From contig NZ_CP101137.1 of NCBI RefSeq assembly GCF_028473745.1, forward strand, positions 2,976,001-3,040,000: a stretch of DNA of 64,000 nt, given 5' to 3'. This document shows, one piece after another, positions 29,255 through 38,724 of this stretch; position 1 is the first letter of the stretch; each line of letters opens with the position of its first letter. Below the pieces are notes generated by a model. It made no database searches. It had not been told where the DNA came from and saw nothing but the letters and a program-made list of their open reading frames with translations. Source of the stretch: Streptomyces sp. M92. Its GTDB lineage: Bacteria; Actinomycetota; Actinomycetes; Streptomycetales; Streptomycetaceae. A program made the position numbers and the translations under genes.

Positions 29255-29313
29255 TCCAGCGCGGGTTTAGCCCGCTGCGTGGCGGACATGCTGAGGTCCC
29301 TCGTACGTAACCC

Positions 29314-29327
29314 GCGTAGATCTACGC
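29314..29327. promoter_or_regulatory. 14-bp perfect palindrome between dapE and the LOG gene
   Basis: GCGTAGATCTACGC reads the same on both strands and sits 36 bases before the LOG-family start codon. It also overlaps a plausible -10 (TAGATC). It may be an operator; no regulator can be assigned. Confidence 0.4.
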
Positions 29328-29362
29328 TGAGGTGGAAGAACCTGCAACTGGAGGGAGCGCGC

Positions 29363-30121
29363 ATGGCTACCGGCAACCCCGAGGGCAAGAAGCGGCCACC
29401 GGAGGAGCAGCGCCTGGGCCCTGTCCTCCGGCGGCGGGGTCAGGTCCAGGAGGGCACCACGGACCAGCGCCTGCTGGACGAGCGCGCTCCGACCGACTGG
29501 GTGCACACCGACCCCTGGCGCGTCCTGCGCATCCAGTCGGAGTTCATCGAGGGCTTCGGCACGCTCGCCGAACTCCCGCCCGCCATCAGCGTCTTCGGCT
29601 CCGCCCGGACACCGGTCGACTCACCGGAGTACGACGCCGGCGTCCGGCTGGGCCGGGGCCTGGTCGAGGCGGGCTTCGCGGTCATCACCGGCGGTGGTCC
29701 GGGTGCCATGGAGGCGGCGAACAAGGGCGCCCTGGAGGCGAAGGGCACGTCGGTCGGCCTCGGCATCGAGCTGCCCTTCGAGCAGGGGCTCAACCCGTAC
29801 GTCGACATCGGCCTGAACTTCCGCTACTTCTTCGTCCGCAAGATGATGTTCGTGAAGTACGCGCAGGGCTTCGTCGTCCTGCCCGGCGGCCTCGGCACCC
29901 TCGACGAGCTCTTCGAGGCGCTCACCCTGGTGCAGACCCAGAAGGTGACCCGCTTCCCCATCGTCCTCTTCGGCTCCGAGTACTGGGGCGGCCTGGTCGA
30001 CTGGCTGCGCGGCACCCTGGTGGCGCAGGGCAAGGCCGCGGAGAAGGACCTCATGCTCTTCCACGTCACGGACGACGTGGACGAGGCGGTGGCCCTGGTC
30101 TCCAAGGAGGCGGGGCGCTAG
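29363..30121 (+). CDS. LOG family protein (TIGR00730; cytokinin-riboside phosphoribohydrolase type)
   Basis: A 252-residue Rossmann-like protein of the LOG family, which hydrolyses nucleoside 5'-monophosphates to base plus ribose 5-phosphate in characterised members. Diagnostic motif PGGLGTLDELFEAL is present, with GGGPGAMEAANKGAL upstream and the Arg region FVRKMMFVKYA. The N-terminal 75 residues are a charged extension. Start at ATG 29363 with GGAGGGAG upstream, in preference to an earlier in-frame start. In mycobacteria the homologue (Rv1205) lies in the same neighbourhood. Confidence 0.92.
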   Translation: MATGNPEGKKRPPEEQRLGPVLRRRGQVQEGTTDQRLLDERAPTDWVHTDPWRVLRIQSEFIEGFGTLAELPPAISVFGSARTPVDSPEYDAGVRLGRGLVEAGFAVITGGGPGAMEAANKGALEAKGTSVGLGIELPFEQGLNPYVDIGLNFRYFFVRKMMFVKYAQGFVVLPGGLGTLDELFEALTLVQTQKVTRFPIVLFGSEYWGGLVDWLRGTLVAQGKAAEKDLMLFHVTDDVDEAVALVSKEAGR

Positions 30122-30226
30122 AAGGGGCGAAGCCCCCCGGGGACGGGAGCGGGTAAGGGCGGCGGGGGCGAGCAACCCCTCTCGCCCGCCCGCACTCCCG
30201 CCCAGCCCCGCCACCGCGCCCCGGCG

Positions 30227-31099
30227 CTACGCCAGCCCCCTCCGGGCCACCGCCGGCTCGCGGTGCCCGGCGATCGTCGCCACCATGTCCAGCACCTGCC
30301 GCGTTTCCGCCACCTCGTGCACCCGGTACACCCGCGCCCCCAGCCACGCCGACACCGCCGTCGTCGCCAGCGTCCCCAGCACCCGTTCCTTCACCGGCCG
30401 GTCCAGCGTCTCCCCGACGAAGTCCTTGTTCGACAGGGACACCAGCACCGGCCACCCCGTCTCCACCATCTCCCCGAGCCGCCGCGTCGCCTCCAGGCTG
30501 TGCCGCGTGTTCTTCCCGAAGTCGTGCCCGGGATCGATCATCACCGACTCCCGCGGCACCCCGAGCGCCACCGCCCGCTCGGCCAGCCCCACCGTCACCT
30601 GCAGGATGTCGGCCATGACGTCGTCGTACGTCACCCGGTGCGGCCGCGTCCGCGGCTGAGCGCCGCCGGCGTGCGTGCACACCAGCCCCACCCCGTACCG
30701 CGCGGCGACCTCCGCGAGCTTGGGGTCGACGCCGCCCCACGCGTCGTTCAGCAGGTCCGCCCCCACCTCGCACACGGCCTCGCCGACCTCGTGCCGCCAG
30801 GTGTCCACACTGATCACGACGTCCGGGAACCGCCGCCGCACCTGAGCGACGAACCCCACCGTCCGCCGCGCCTCCTCCTCCGCCGAGACCTCGTCCCCGG
30901 GGCCCGCCTTCACCCCGCCGATGTCGATGATCGCGGCGCCCTCGGCCACCGCCTGCTCCACGCGTGCGAGGGCGGGCTCGTCGCGGAAGGTAGCCCCCTG
31001 GTCGTAGAAGGAATCCGGGGTCCGGTTCACGATCGCCATGATCACCGGCTCGTGCGCCGCGAATTCACGCCTGCCCAGTCTGAGCATCCCCTGTGACAT
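30227..31099 (-). CDS. folP: FolP2-type dihydropteroate synthase homologue
   Basis: A 290-residue protein with the pterin-binding enzyme fold: MAIVNRTPDSFYDQGA, IIDIGGVKAGPGDE, ISVDTWRHEVGEA, LLNDAWGG and MIDPGHDFGKN. The second motif departs from the usual DIGGESTRPG, as in the mycobacterial FolP2 group, for which true dihydropteroate synthase activity has been doubted. I therefore call the family but not the activity. Several starts are possible in 30 codons; ATG 31099 (MSQGMLRLGRREF) is a compromise. It is divergent from the DivIVA-like gene. Confidence 0.82.
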   Translation of the reverse strand: MSQGMLRLGRREFAAHEPVIMAIVNRTPDSFYDQGATFRDEPALARVEQAVAEGAAIIDIGGVKAGPGDEVSAEEEARRTVGFVAQVRRRFPDVVISVDTWRHEVGEAVCEVGADLLNDAWGGVDPKLAEVAARYGVGLVCTHAGGAQPRTRPHRVTYDDVMADILQVTVGLAERAVALGVPRESVMIDPGHDFGKNTRHSLEATRRLGEMVETGWPVLVSLSNKDFVGETLDRPVKERVLGTLATTAVSAWLGARVYRVHEVAETRQVLDMVATIAGHREPAVARRGLA

Positions 31100-31301
31100 C
31101 TCCTCGTCCACATCCTTCTCACGTCCACTGAACCGAGCGCGGCGAACCGAACCGGACACCTGGTCTTGGACCGCCTGCGGCCCCGACTGTCAGACTCGCA
31201 TGGCACGATCGGACCCGGCACAACCGACTCCGGCTTCGAGTCCACCCGGACCCGCACCGGACCGGGACCCGATCCGACTACCCGACCATGGGGGCCCAGC
31301 G

Positions 31302-31682
31302 ATGGTCATGTTCCTGTTCCTCGTCGTCGCGCTGGCCGTCGTGGTCGCCGCGGTGACGCTCGCCGTGGTGAGCGGCGGCGACAGCGGGCCGCTGCCCGAC
31401 GCCGCGCCCGAGCGGCTGCGGGACTCCCTGCCCCCGGACCGCCCGGTCGGCCGCGCGGACGTGGAGCGGCTCCGCTTCCCGCTCGTCGCCCGCGGCTACC
31501 ACATGGCGGACGTCGACGACGCCCTCGGCCGCCTCGGCGCCGAGCTGGCCGAGCGCGACGCCCGCATCGCCGACCTGGAGGGGGCGCTGGCCGGCGCCCG
31601 GGCCGCCGCCCACCAGCACGTCTCCATGGAGAGTCATCAGCACGTCTCCATGGAGAAGCCGGGCCCCGAGGAGCAGCAGTGA
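31302..31682 (+). CDS. DivIVA-domain small membrane protein
   Basis: A 126-residue protein: N-terminal membrane helix (MFLFLVVALAVVVAAVTLAV), a Pro/Asp-rich linker, then a DivIVA-like motif (RLRFPLVARGYHMADVDDAL) and a short coiled coil (ELAERDARIADLEGALAGA). This arrangement matches the Rv1209-type protein between folP2 and tag in mycobacteria. It probably sits at the membrane as an interaction factor. The C-terminus carries a duplicated octapeptide. Its stop overlaps the tag start (GTGA). Confidence 0.83.
   Translation: MVMFLFLVVALAVVVAAVTLAVVSGGDSGPLPDAAPERLRDSLPPDRPVGRADVERLRFPLVARGYHMADVDDALGRLGAELAERDARIADLEGALAGARAAAHQHVSMESHQHVSMEKPGPEEQQ
31611..31658 (+). repeat. 24-bp tandem duplication encoding HQHVSME
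   Basis: Two 24-base copies (31611-31634, 31635-31658), differing by three bases, encode HQHVSMES and HQHVSMEK near the C-terminus of the DivIVA-like protein. Confidence 0.9.
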
Positions 31683-32281
31683 GCGCCGGGGAGGCGATCG
31701 CCGGGTCCGACGGGGCGCCGCGCTGCCCCTGGGCCCTGTCCACCGCGGACTACGTGGCGTACCACGACGAGGAGTGGGGCCGCCCGGTCCACGGTGACGA
31801 CGCCCTCTTCGAACGCCTCAGCCTGGAGGCCTTCCAGTCCGGCCTGTCCTGGATCACCATCCTGCGCCGCCGCCCCGGCTTCCGCGCCGCCTTCGCCGGT
31901 TTCGAGATCGCCGAGGTGGCGGCCTTCACCGACGAGGACCGCGACCGCCTGCTCGCCGACGCCGGCATCATCCGCAACCGCGCCAAGATCGATGCGACCC
32001 TCGCCAACGCGCGCGTGCTGGCCGACTGGGCCCCCGGCGAGCTGGACGGGCTGATCTGGTCCCACGCCCCGGACCCCGCCGGCCGCCCGGCCCCGAAGAC
32101 CCTCGCCGACGTCCCGGCCGTCACCCCTCAGTCCACGGCGCTGTCCAAGGCGCTGAAGAAACGCGGCCTGCGCTTCGTCGGCCCGACGACGGCGTACGCG
32201 CTGATGCAGGCGTGCGGGCTGGTGGACGACCACCTGGAGACGTGTGTGGCGCGCGGTAACCCGTCCGGGGGCGTGCGGTAG
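31679..32281 (+). CDS. tag: DNA-3-methyladenine glycosylase I (Tag)
   Basis: Base-excision repair enzyme that removes 3-methyladenine from alkylated DNA. The 200-residue product has CPWALSTADYVAYHDEEWGRPVHGD, the LSLEAFQSGLSWITIL region, the FVGPTTAYALMQACGLVDDH motif and the Cys/His residues of the family zinc snap (CPW near the start, DDHLETC near the end). The GTG start lies inside the previous stop codon, so translation is coupled to the DivIVA-like gene. Confidence 0.94.
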   Translation: MSAGEAIAGSDGAPRCPWALSTADYVAYHDEEWGRPVHGDDALFERLSLEAFQSGLSWITILRRRPGFRAAFAGFEIAEVAAFTDEDRDRLLADAGIIRNRAKIDATLANARVLADWAPGELDGLIWSHAPDPAGRPAPKTLADVPAVTPQSTALSKALKKRGLRFVGPTTAYALMQACGLVDDHLETCVARGNPSGGVR

Positions 32282-32301
32282 CCCCCGGAGCGGTGACCGG
32301 G

Positions 32302-33105
32302 TCACTTGCCCAGATAGCGCGGCGCCTCCTTGTTCACGAAGGCCCGCACGGCGATCGCGTGGTCCTCGGAGGTCCCGGCCCGGGACTGGAGCTCCTCCTC
32401 CTTGTCCAGGGCCTCGTCCAGCGAGTGCGTCAGGCCGAAGGCCACCGACTCCTTCAGCGCCGCGTAGGCGACGGTCGGCCCTTCGGCCAGCGTCCGCGCC
32501 ACCTTCTCCGCCTCGGCGCGCAGGTCCGCGGCGGGCACCACCCGGTTGGCGATCCCCAGTTCGTACGCCTCCTGCGCCTTGACGCCGCGCGGGAACAGCA
32601 GCAGGTCGGCGGCGCGCCCGGGGCCGACCACGCGCGGCAGCGTCCAGGAGATCCCCGAGTCGGCGGTGAGCGCGACACCGGCGAAGGACGTGTTGAACGA
32701 CGCCGTCTCCGAGACGATCCGGTAGTCCGCCGCGAGCGCGAAGCCGAAGCCCGCCCCGGCCGCCACGCCGTTCACGGCGGCGACCACCGGCTTGCTCGCG
32801 CCCGCCAGCGCACGGACGATCGGGTTGTAGTGCTCGCGCACCGTGCTCATGGTCTGGCCCGAGCCCGTCTCCCGGTCGGCGGCCAGCAGCCCGATGTGCT
32901 CCTTGAGGTCCTGCCCGACGCAGAACGCCCGCTCCCCGGCCGCCGTCAGCAGCACCGCCCGTACGGCGTCGTCGGCCGCCGCGGCACGCGCCGCGTCGCG
33001 GAGCGCGACCTTGGTCTCGATGTTCAGCGCGTTCATCGCCTCGGGGCGGTTCAGCGTGATCGTCGCGAGCCCGTCGCTCACCTCGTAGAGCACGGTGTCG
33101 GCCAT
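32302..33105 (-). CDS. Enoyl-CoA hydratase/isomerase family protein
   Basis: A 267-residue crotonase-fold protein, likely acting on a CoA thioester. Seen motifs: ITLNRPEAMNALNIETK, ERAFCVGQDLKEH (oxyanion-hole region) and VVAAVNGVAAGAGFGFALAADYRI. In the last motif the second active-site acid usual for hydratases is uncertain, so isomerase or another crotonase activity cannot be excluded. GGAGGGG precedes the ATG. Convergent with tag. Confidence 0.88.
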   Translation of the reverse strand: MADTVLYEVSDGLATITLNRPEAMNALNIETKVALRDAARAAAADDAVRAVLLTAAGERAFCVGQDLKEHIGLLAADRETGSGQTMSTVREHYNPIVRALAGASKPVVAAVNGVAAGAGFGFALAADYRIVSETASFNTSFAGVALTADSGISWTLPRVVGPGRAADLLLFPRGVKAQEAYELGIANRVVPAADLRAEAEKVARTLAEGPTVAYAALKESVAFGLTHSLDEALDKEEELQSRAGTSEDHAIAVRAFVNKEAPRYLGK

Positions 33106-33471
33106 GGGTTCCCCTCCGCGTCGTAGACGGTCGTGGTCGTACGTGTGTGTCCGGCACTCAGCATGACGGAGAACACCGGAAGCGGATCGCTCGACGGATG
33201 TGACCTGCGTCAAAGGTTTCCGGTCCGTATCCATTCGGCGGAAGTGGGCGGGGGCGCGCAGTATCGCAGTCACATCGCCGAATTGAGTGGTTTTGCTCGC
33301 GCGCGTTGCCCAAGCGATGCCGGCCGATGTTGGTCATCGGGTCGTGGGATGCGGGATAATGGCTGGGAAGCAATGTGTTCGATGCCGGTGTCGCGCGTCC
33401 GGGCCGGATTGCGCGTGCCCTCACGGGCCGTCGGCGGTGACGGTGAGCTGGTATCAGGAAGGGGAACGAGC
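33106..33471. promoter_or_regulatory. 366-bp divergent region with a likely promoter for the DUF3117 gene
   Basis: No gene is seen. On the plus strand GATAAT (33355-33360) is a good -10, with TTGGTC (33330-33335) as a possible -35 at a long 19-base spacing. The minus-strand enoyl-CoA hydratase promoter must also lie here. Confidence 0.4.
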
Positions 33472-33639
33472 ATGGCGGCCATGAAGCCGCGGACGGGCGA
33501 TGGCCCGCTCGAGGTGACCAAGGAGGGGCGGGGCATCGTCATGCGCGTTCCGCTCGAAGGCGGCGGGCGGCTCGTCGTCGAGCTGACCCCCGATGAGGCC
33601 GACGCGCTCGGCGACGCCCTCAAGCAGGTCGTCGGCTGA
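33472..33639 (+). CDS. DUF3117 family protein, 55 residues
   Basis: A tiny cytoplasmic protein (AAMKPRTGDGPLEVTKEGRG then RLVVELTPDEADALGDAL) that matches the highly conserved actinobacterial DUF3117 group, homologue of Rv1211 in M. tuberculosis. AGGAAGGGG precedes the ATG. Function unknown, but its conservation and fixed place near the sigma-factor block suggest a core role. A hairpin terminator follows. Confidence 0.92.
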   Translation: MAAMKPRTGDGPLEVTKEGRGIVMRVPLEGGGRLVVELTPDEADALGDALKQVVG

Positions 33640-33659
33640 CGCGCGAGCGACCATACCCT

Positions 33660-33697
33660 CAGTCGCCCCGGTGCCGCACGCGGTGCCGGGGCGACTG
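33660..33697. terminator. Terminator between DUF3117 and O-methyltransferase genes
   Basis: A 12-bp perfect stem (33660-33671 with 33686-33697) with a partly paired 14-base loop, placed between two convergent genes. Confidence 0.75.
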
Positions 33698-33747
33698 CGT
33701 TCCGCTCCCCCCCCCGGGCCCGTCTCATCGGCCCAACGGGCGGTGGT

Positions 33748-34380
33748 TCACCTTTTGACGGCGCACAGCAGGCCGTCGCCCACCGGCAGCAGTGACGGCA
33801 CCAGTTCCTGACTCTCCCGCACCGCGCGCAGGAGTTCCCGCAGCCGCAGCACCTCGGTGGGCTGCGGTCCGGAGTCGATCGTCCGGCCGGCGCCGAGGAC
33901 GCCCTCGAAGACGACGAGGCCTCCGGGGCGCAGCAGGCGCAACGATTCATCGAGGTAGTCGAGGTACTCCAGACGGTCGCCGTCGCAGAAGACGAGGTCG
34001 TAGCCGGCGTCCGCGAGCCGGGGCAGGACGTCCAGGGCGCGGCCCGGGATGAACCGGGCCCGGTTGCTGGCGAAGCCCGCGGCGCGGAAGGCCTGCCGGG
34101 CGAACTGCTGGTGCTCCGGTTCCGGGTCGACCGTGGTCAGTACGCCGTCCGGCCGCATCCCGTGCAGCAGATGGATACCGGAGACGCCGCAGCCGGTGCC
34201 GATCTCCGCGACCGCCTTGGCGTCCACGGCGGCGGCGAGCAGTCCCAGCGCGGAGCCCGTGCCCGGGGTCACCGAGCGCAGGCCCGCCTCGCGGGCCCGG
34301 TCGCGTGCCCAGAGCAGCGCGTCGTCCTCGGCGACATAGGCGTCGGCGAACGCCCAGCTCGTCTGCCGGTTGCCGGTAAT
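33748..34380 (-). CDS. SAM-dependent O-methyltransferase, probable ATT start
   Basis: A class I methyltransferase of the caffeoyl-CoA/catechol O-methyltransferase-like family (homologue of Rv1220c), 210 residues. SAM-binding motifs are AEIGTGCGVSGIHLL, LTTVDPEPEHQ and YDLVFCDGDRLEYLDYL. The conserved N-terminus (TGNRQTSWAFADAYVAEDDAL) lies upstream of the first ATG, GTG or TTG in the frame, and the stop at 34459-34461 leaves no standard start. The codon before TGNRQ is ATT, with AGGAG six bases upstream, so I start there. Starting at the downstream GTG (34272) would lose 36 conserved residues. Divergent from the sigma factor gene. Confidence 0.85.
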   Translation of the reverse strand: MTGNRQTSWAFADAYVAEDDALLWARDRAREAGLRSVTPGTGSALGLLAAAVDAKAVAEIGTGCGVSGIHLLHGMRPDGVLTTVDPEPEHQQFARQAFRAAGFASNRARFIPGRALDVLPRLADAGYDLVFCDGDRLEYLDYLDESLRLLRPGGLVVFEGVLGAGRTIDSGPQPTEVLRLRELLRAVRESQELVPSLLPVGDGLLCAVKR

Positions 34381-34619
34381 GACCCTCTCCTGTCCCCGTC
34401 GTTGCCTCGGCGTGACTGTATCCGTTGGCGTCGGGAACCCGCAGATGGGACCGGTCGTTTAAGGGGAGAGCGAAGAGGGACGACCGGACGGCCGGACGCG
34501 ACGGGGGCAGCGAAGTGGGCCAGGGCGCCGAGCAAGTGCTGACGCAGCCGTACGAGCCGTGTCAGCCCAGATCAAATTTTCGTAAAACCGCTTATCCGGA
34601 GCTAACGGGCGAGGTGGCT

Positions 34620-35405
34620 ATGGTAGGGGCTCCACTGGACACCACCAGAGCCGACAGGGGAGGTGCGGCCACACCCGCGGATCGGGGAGGAGTGCTGCGG
34701 CGCTTCCTCGGATCGGCAGGCAGGCCGAAATCCGTGAACGACACCGCTGCTGACCCCAGCCACGCCGACCGTCCCGGCACGGGACACACCCAGACCGCGA
34801 CCTTCACCAGCGACGCGGACGGGCAGGCGTGGACTCCGCCCACCTGGGAGGAGATCGTCAGCACCCACAGCGGCCGCGTCTACCGCCTCGCGTACCGCCT
34901 CACGGGCAACCAGCACGACGCCGAGGACCTCACCCAGGAGGTCTTCGTCCGCGTCTTCCGGTCCCTGTCGACCTACACGCCGGGCACCTTCGAGGGCTGG
35001 CTGCACCGGATCACCACCAACCTCTTCCTGGACATGGTCCGCCGCAAGCAGCGCATCCGCTTCGACGCCCTCGGCGACGACGCGGCCGAGCGGCTGCCCA
35101 GCAAGGAGCCCACCCCGCAGCAGGTCTTCCACGACGCCCACTTCGACGCGGACGTCCAGCAGGCCCTGGACACCCTCGCGCCCGAGTTCCGCGCGGCCGT
35201 CGTCCTGTGCGACATCGAGGGGCTGTCGTACGAGGAGATCGCCGCGACCCTGGGCGTCAAGCTCGGCACGGTCCGCTCCCGGATCCACCGCGGCCGCTCC
35301 CAGCTGCGCAAGGCACTCGCGCACCGCGCTCCCGAGGCGCGTGCCGGGCGTCGCTCGTTCGCGGCCCGTGTGCCCGCACTGGGAGGAGGGGGCACGAGCG
35401 CGTGA
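34620..35405 (+). CDS. ECF RNA polymerase sigma factor
   Basis: Extracytoplasmic-function sigma factor, 261 residues, with an unusual N-terminal extension of about 75 residues, region 2 ([20 protein letters not shown]) and region 4 ([23 protein letters not shown]). The ATG at 34620 has GAGGTGG upstream; earlier in-frame starts lack one. The next gene, overlapping by four bases, is a zinc-binding anti-sigma factor, then htrA and tatB, the layout of mycobacterial sigE-rseA-htrA-tatB. It is thus probably an envelope-stress sigma factor. Streptomyces sigE is another gene, so I give no symbol. AT-rich sequence at 34570-34600 (AAATTTTCGTAAAACC) may be its promoter. Confidence 0.93.
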   Translation: MVGAPLDTTRADRGGAATPADRGGVLRRFLGSAGRPKSVNDTAADPSHADRPGTGHTQTATFTSDADGQAWTPPTWEEIVSTHSGRVYRLAYRLTGNQHDAEDLTQEVFVRVFRSLSTYTPGTFEGWLHRITTNLFLDMVRRKQRIRFDALGDDAAERLPSKEPTPQQVFHDAHFDADVQQALDTLAPEFRAAVVLCDIEGLSYEEIAATLGVKLGTVRSRIHRGRSQLRKALAHRAPEARAGRRSFAARVPALGGGGTSA

Positions 35406-36391
35406 GTGGGTCACGTCCTGAAGCCGAGGGACACCTCGCAGAGCAGCATCTGGGAGACCGACTCTCCGCCCTGGTGGACGGGGAGCTCGGTCATGACGCG
35501 CGGGAGCGCGTACTCGCGCACGTCGCCACCTGCCCGAAGTGCAAGGCGGAGGTCGACGCGCAGCGCCGGCTGAAGAACGTCTTCGCCGAAGCGGCACCAC
35601 CGGCTCCGTCCGAGAGCTTCCTGGCCCGCCTCCAGGGGCTGCCGGGCGGCGGCGACACGGACGGCGGCGGTGCGCCACTGGACGGCTCGGGATTCTCCGC
35701 GGGCTTCGACGGCGTCTTCGGGACGAAGCGGGGCGAGCGGTTCGAGTTCGGGTACGTCCCCGCCCGGCCGCACTCCCCCCTGCCGGAGCCGCCCTCGCTG
35801 GGGCGCGGCTTCCGCATCCACGACGTGAGCAGGCACGAGGCCGAGCGGTCGTCCTCGCGCGGCCTGCGGTTCGCGTTCGCCGCCGCTGGGGCGGTGTCGC
35901 TGGCCGCGATCGCGCTGGGCGGCGTCACCGTCGGCACCCCGGACACCACCACGGAGGCCCGCGGCTCCGGCAGCGGCAGCAACGCGACCCCGGCGCGCAC
36001 CCAGGGCGCCGGCGCGGCCACGACCTCGGAGGGCCAGCGCCGCCGCTCGGGCACGCCGCTGCTCGCGCACGGCCAGGGGCAGGGGGCGCTCGGCGACACC
36101 CCCGTCGCCCCCACCGAGGCGTCCGCGCCGCTGCTGCCCGGCCTGCCGGCCCCCGCGGGAGCCGATCCCCGGGAGCAGACCGTGCGCGCGCTGACCACCC
36201 CGGTGACGGCCGGCGCGGCCGCCGTGTCCCCGCTGATACGTCCGCTCGAAGCGGTTCCGCCACTCGCCCTGACCTCCTGGGCCGCCGCCGACGTCAGGCC
36301 GCCCGGTCTGCTCGCCGCCCCCGTCCCCGACCCGCTCGTGTCCCCCCACCTCGGGGCGACCCCCGCCGCCTCCCACCGCCCGGCCCCCTGA
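35402..36391 (+). CDS. Zinc-binding anti-sigma factor (RseA-like), membrane-anchored
   Basis: A 329-residue protein. The N-terminal domain ([17 protein letters not shown]) ends in HVATCPKC, the HxxxCxxC motif of ZAS anti-sigma factors that bind zinc and hold an ECF sigma. A single membrane helix follows near residues 158-178 ([20 protein letters not shown]), then a Pro/Ala/Thr-rich extracellular tail of about 150 residues. The GTG start overlaps the sigma gene stop, giving coupled synthesis. Release of sigma by redox or by proteolysis is suggested by the family and by htrA next door, not shown here. Confidence 0.92.
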   Translation: MSGSRPEAEGHLAEQHLGDRLSALVDGELGHDARERVLAHVATCPKCKAEVDAQRRLKNVFAEAAPPAPSESFLARLQGLPGGGDTDGGGAPLDGSGFSAGFDGVFGTKRGERFEFGYVPARPHSPLPEPPSLGRGFRIHDVSRHEAERSSSRGLRFAFAAAGAVSLAAIALGGVTVGTPDTTTEARGSGSGSNATPARTQGAGAATTSEGQRRRSGTPLLAHGQGQGALGDTPVAPTEASAPLLPGLPAPAGADPREQTVRALTTPVTAGAAAVSPLIRPLEAVPPLALTSWAAADVRPPGLLAAPVPDPLVSPHLGATPAASHRPAP

Positions 36392-36487
36392 CCGGGATCT
36401 GCGCACCGGCCCGGGAACCTGATTGAATCCCGGGACGGCACCAGAGCCCTTGGAGCCGAAGATCTGCGGCCAGCTGTGGGGGAGAAC

Positions 36488-38724
36488 ATGAACGAGGGGA
36501 AGCCCACGAAGGCGAAGTGGTGGAGCCGTCCCCGCTCGTCCGACGACGCGTCCGACGGCGACTTCGAGCTGCAACGCCCCCACACGGTCCGCGCCACCGT
36601 CAGCGGTGACGAGGCGGCCGGCGAGGGCGACTTCGAGCTCGAACGCCCGGCGGCACCCGCCGCGGACGACTACGAGCCGGGCCGGCCGACGGCCGTGCCG
36701 GACGGCTCCGCCGACGCGGGCCCGCGCACGGCCACGGCCCCGCACCCCGACCCACGCCGGACCGTCGTCGAGGACGTCGAGGACGTCGAGGACACGGGCG
36801 TACGCGTGCCCAGCGGCGCCGGCACGTCCGCCGGTGCCGGCCCGCAGGCCACCGCGACGCCCACTGACGCTGCCGCGCTCGGCGCCGCTCCGAGTGACGC
36901 GGCCGCGCCCGGAACGGCAGCGGGCGAAGCGGCCGCGCACACCCGCCCCCCGCGCACGCGGCGGCGGAGCGCGCCGTCGTTCCCGCGTCCACGGCCGCGC
37001 CCGTCGGCGCCCCCGCGTCCACGGCCGCGCCCGTCGGCGCCCCCGCCCGCAGTGACGCGAACGGTGATGCCGCCCGGCCCACCGGTACGGAAGGCGACGC
37101 CGGAGTGGCCCGTGACCTCACTGGTGCCGCGTCGGTGGCCGAACGCCCCAGGCCGCTGCACGACCCCGACCCGTACGGCACCCCTCCGTACGGCGAGCCG
37201 GGCCCCTGGGCCCCCGCACCGCCGGTGCAGCATCCGGCGACCACGCCGGCGCACGGCACCGTCGCGGCGGCGTCCCACACCACCGCCGGCCCCGTGGCAC
37301 CGCCCCCCGGCGCGCTGCCCGACCCGGCGTTCGCGGACGCCCCGCCGCCCGTGCCGTCGGCGCGGCAGTCGGCGCCGGTGTCCGAGGTGTCGGCCGAAGC
37401 CGCCGGACCCTTCGCCCCCGCGGTGCCGTCCCCCGCCCAGCCCCCGGACGCGCTGCCCGACCCGGCGTCCGCCGACGCGCCGGCCGGAGCAGAAAGCGGC
37501 GGGGACGGAACGGACCCCGGCCCCTGGGGGCGTTACGACCCCTGGGCCGCCTCGGCCGCCGCCTCCCTCCAGCAGAACGGCGCGGCCGTGCCCACGCGGG
37601 ACCAGCGGCGCAGGCGGGCCGGGAAGGTGATCCTCGGCGGGGCGCTGGTCATCGCGCTCGTCTCCGGCGGCATCGGCGGCGTCGTGGGCGCCTACCTCGA
37701 ACGCAACGGCGGCGTGGGGACGGTGGAACTCCCGCAGGCCGGGAAGGAGTCGGCCGAGCGGGCGCCGGACAGCGTGGCCGGGATCGCCGCCCGTGCCCTG
37801 CCCAGCGTGGTGACCCTGCACGTCAGCGGCAGTGACGGCGCGGGCACCGGCACCGGCTTCGTCCTCGACGACCGCGGTCACATCCTCACCAACAACCACG
37901 TCGTGGAGCCCGCCGGCTCCGGCGGCGAGATCACCGTCACCTTCAACAGCGGCGACAGTGCCGAGGCCACGGTCGTCGGCCGGGACGGCGGATACGACCT
38001 CGCCGTGGTCAAGGTGAAGGGCGTCAGCGGCCTCACCCCCATGCCCCTCGGCAACTCCGACAACGTCCAGGTCGGCGACCCCGTGGTCGCCATCGGGGCC
38101 CCCTTCGACCTGGCCGGCACCGTCACCTCCGGCATCATCAGCGCCAAGGAGCGGCCGATCACCGCGGGCGGCGAGGAGGGCGACGGCAGCGACGTGTCGT
38201 ACGTCGACGCCCTGCAGACCGACGCGCCGATCAACCCGGGCAACTCCGGCGGCCCCCTCCTGGACGCCCAGGGCCGGGCCATCGGCATCAACTCCGCGAT
38301 CCGGTCCGCCGAGGGAGGCGGCGCCGAACCGGACGGCGGCCAGGCCGGCTCGATAGGGCTCGGCTTCGCCATCCCCATCAACCAGGGCAAGCGCGTGGCC
38401 GAGGAGCTGATCAACACCGGCAGGGCCACCCACCCGGTCATCGGCATCACGCTCGACATGGCCTACGGGGGCGACGGCGCCCGGGTGGCCGCCAAGGGCA
38501 GCGACGGCGGCCCTCCGGTCACCGCGGGCGGGCCGGGCGACAAGGCCGGCATCGAAGCCGGGGACGTGATCACCGCCGTCGACGGCCGGCGCGTGCACTC
38601 CGGCGAGGAGCTCATCGTCAAGACCCGCGCCCACCGCCCCGGCGACCGCCTGGAACTGACGCTGGAACGCGACGGCGAGGAGACGCACGTCTCACTGGTG
38701 CTCGGCTCCTCCGGCGGTGACTGA
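36488..38724 (+). CDS. htrA: HtrA/DegP-type membrane serine protease, frame interrupted at a C-run
   Basis: The N-terminal frame (ATG 36488, GGGGGAG upstream: NEGKPTKAKWWSRPRSSDD) and the catalytic frame (open to 38724) differ by one base. The switch fits one missing C in the C6 run at 36946-36951, after which the other frame reads AHAAAERAVVPASTAAPVGA into PLHDPDPYGTPPYG. The catalytic part has a membrane helix (about 37627-37690), a trypsin-like domain with His in NNHVV (37897), Asp in DLAVVKV (37996) and Ser in NPGNSGGPL (38245), and a C-terminal PDZ domain. It would degrade or refold envelope proteins outside the membrane, beside the stress sigma pair. Either a sequence error or a true frameshift; a shorter product from GTG 37105 would still hold all catalytic parts. 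Confidence 0.85.
36982..37041 (+). repeat. 30-bp perfect tandem duplication in htrA
   Basis: Two identical 30-base units (36982-37011, 37012-37041) encode PASTAAPVGA twice in the disordered N-terminal region, just after the suspected frameshift. Confidence 0.92.
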
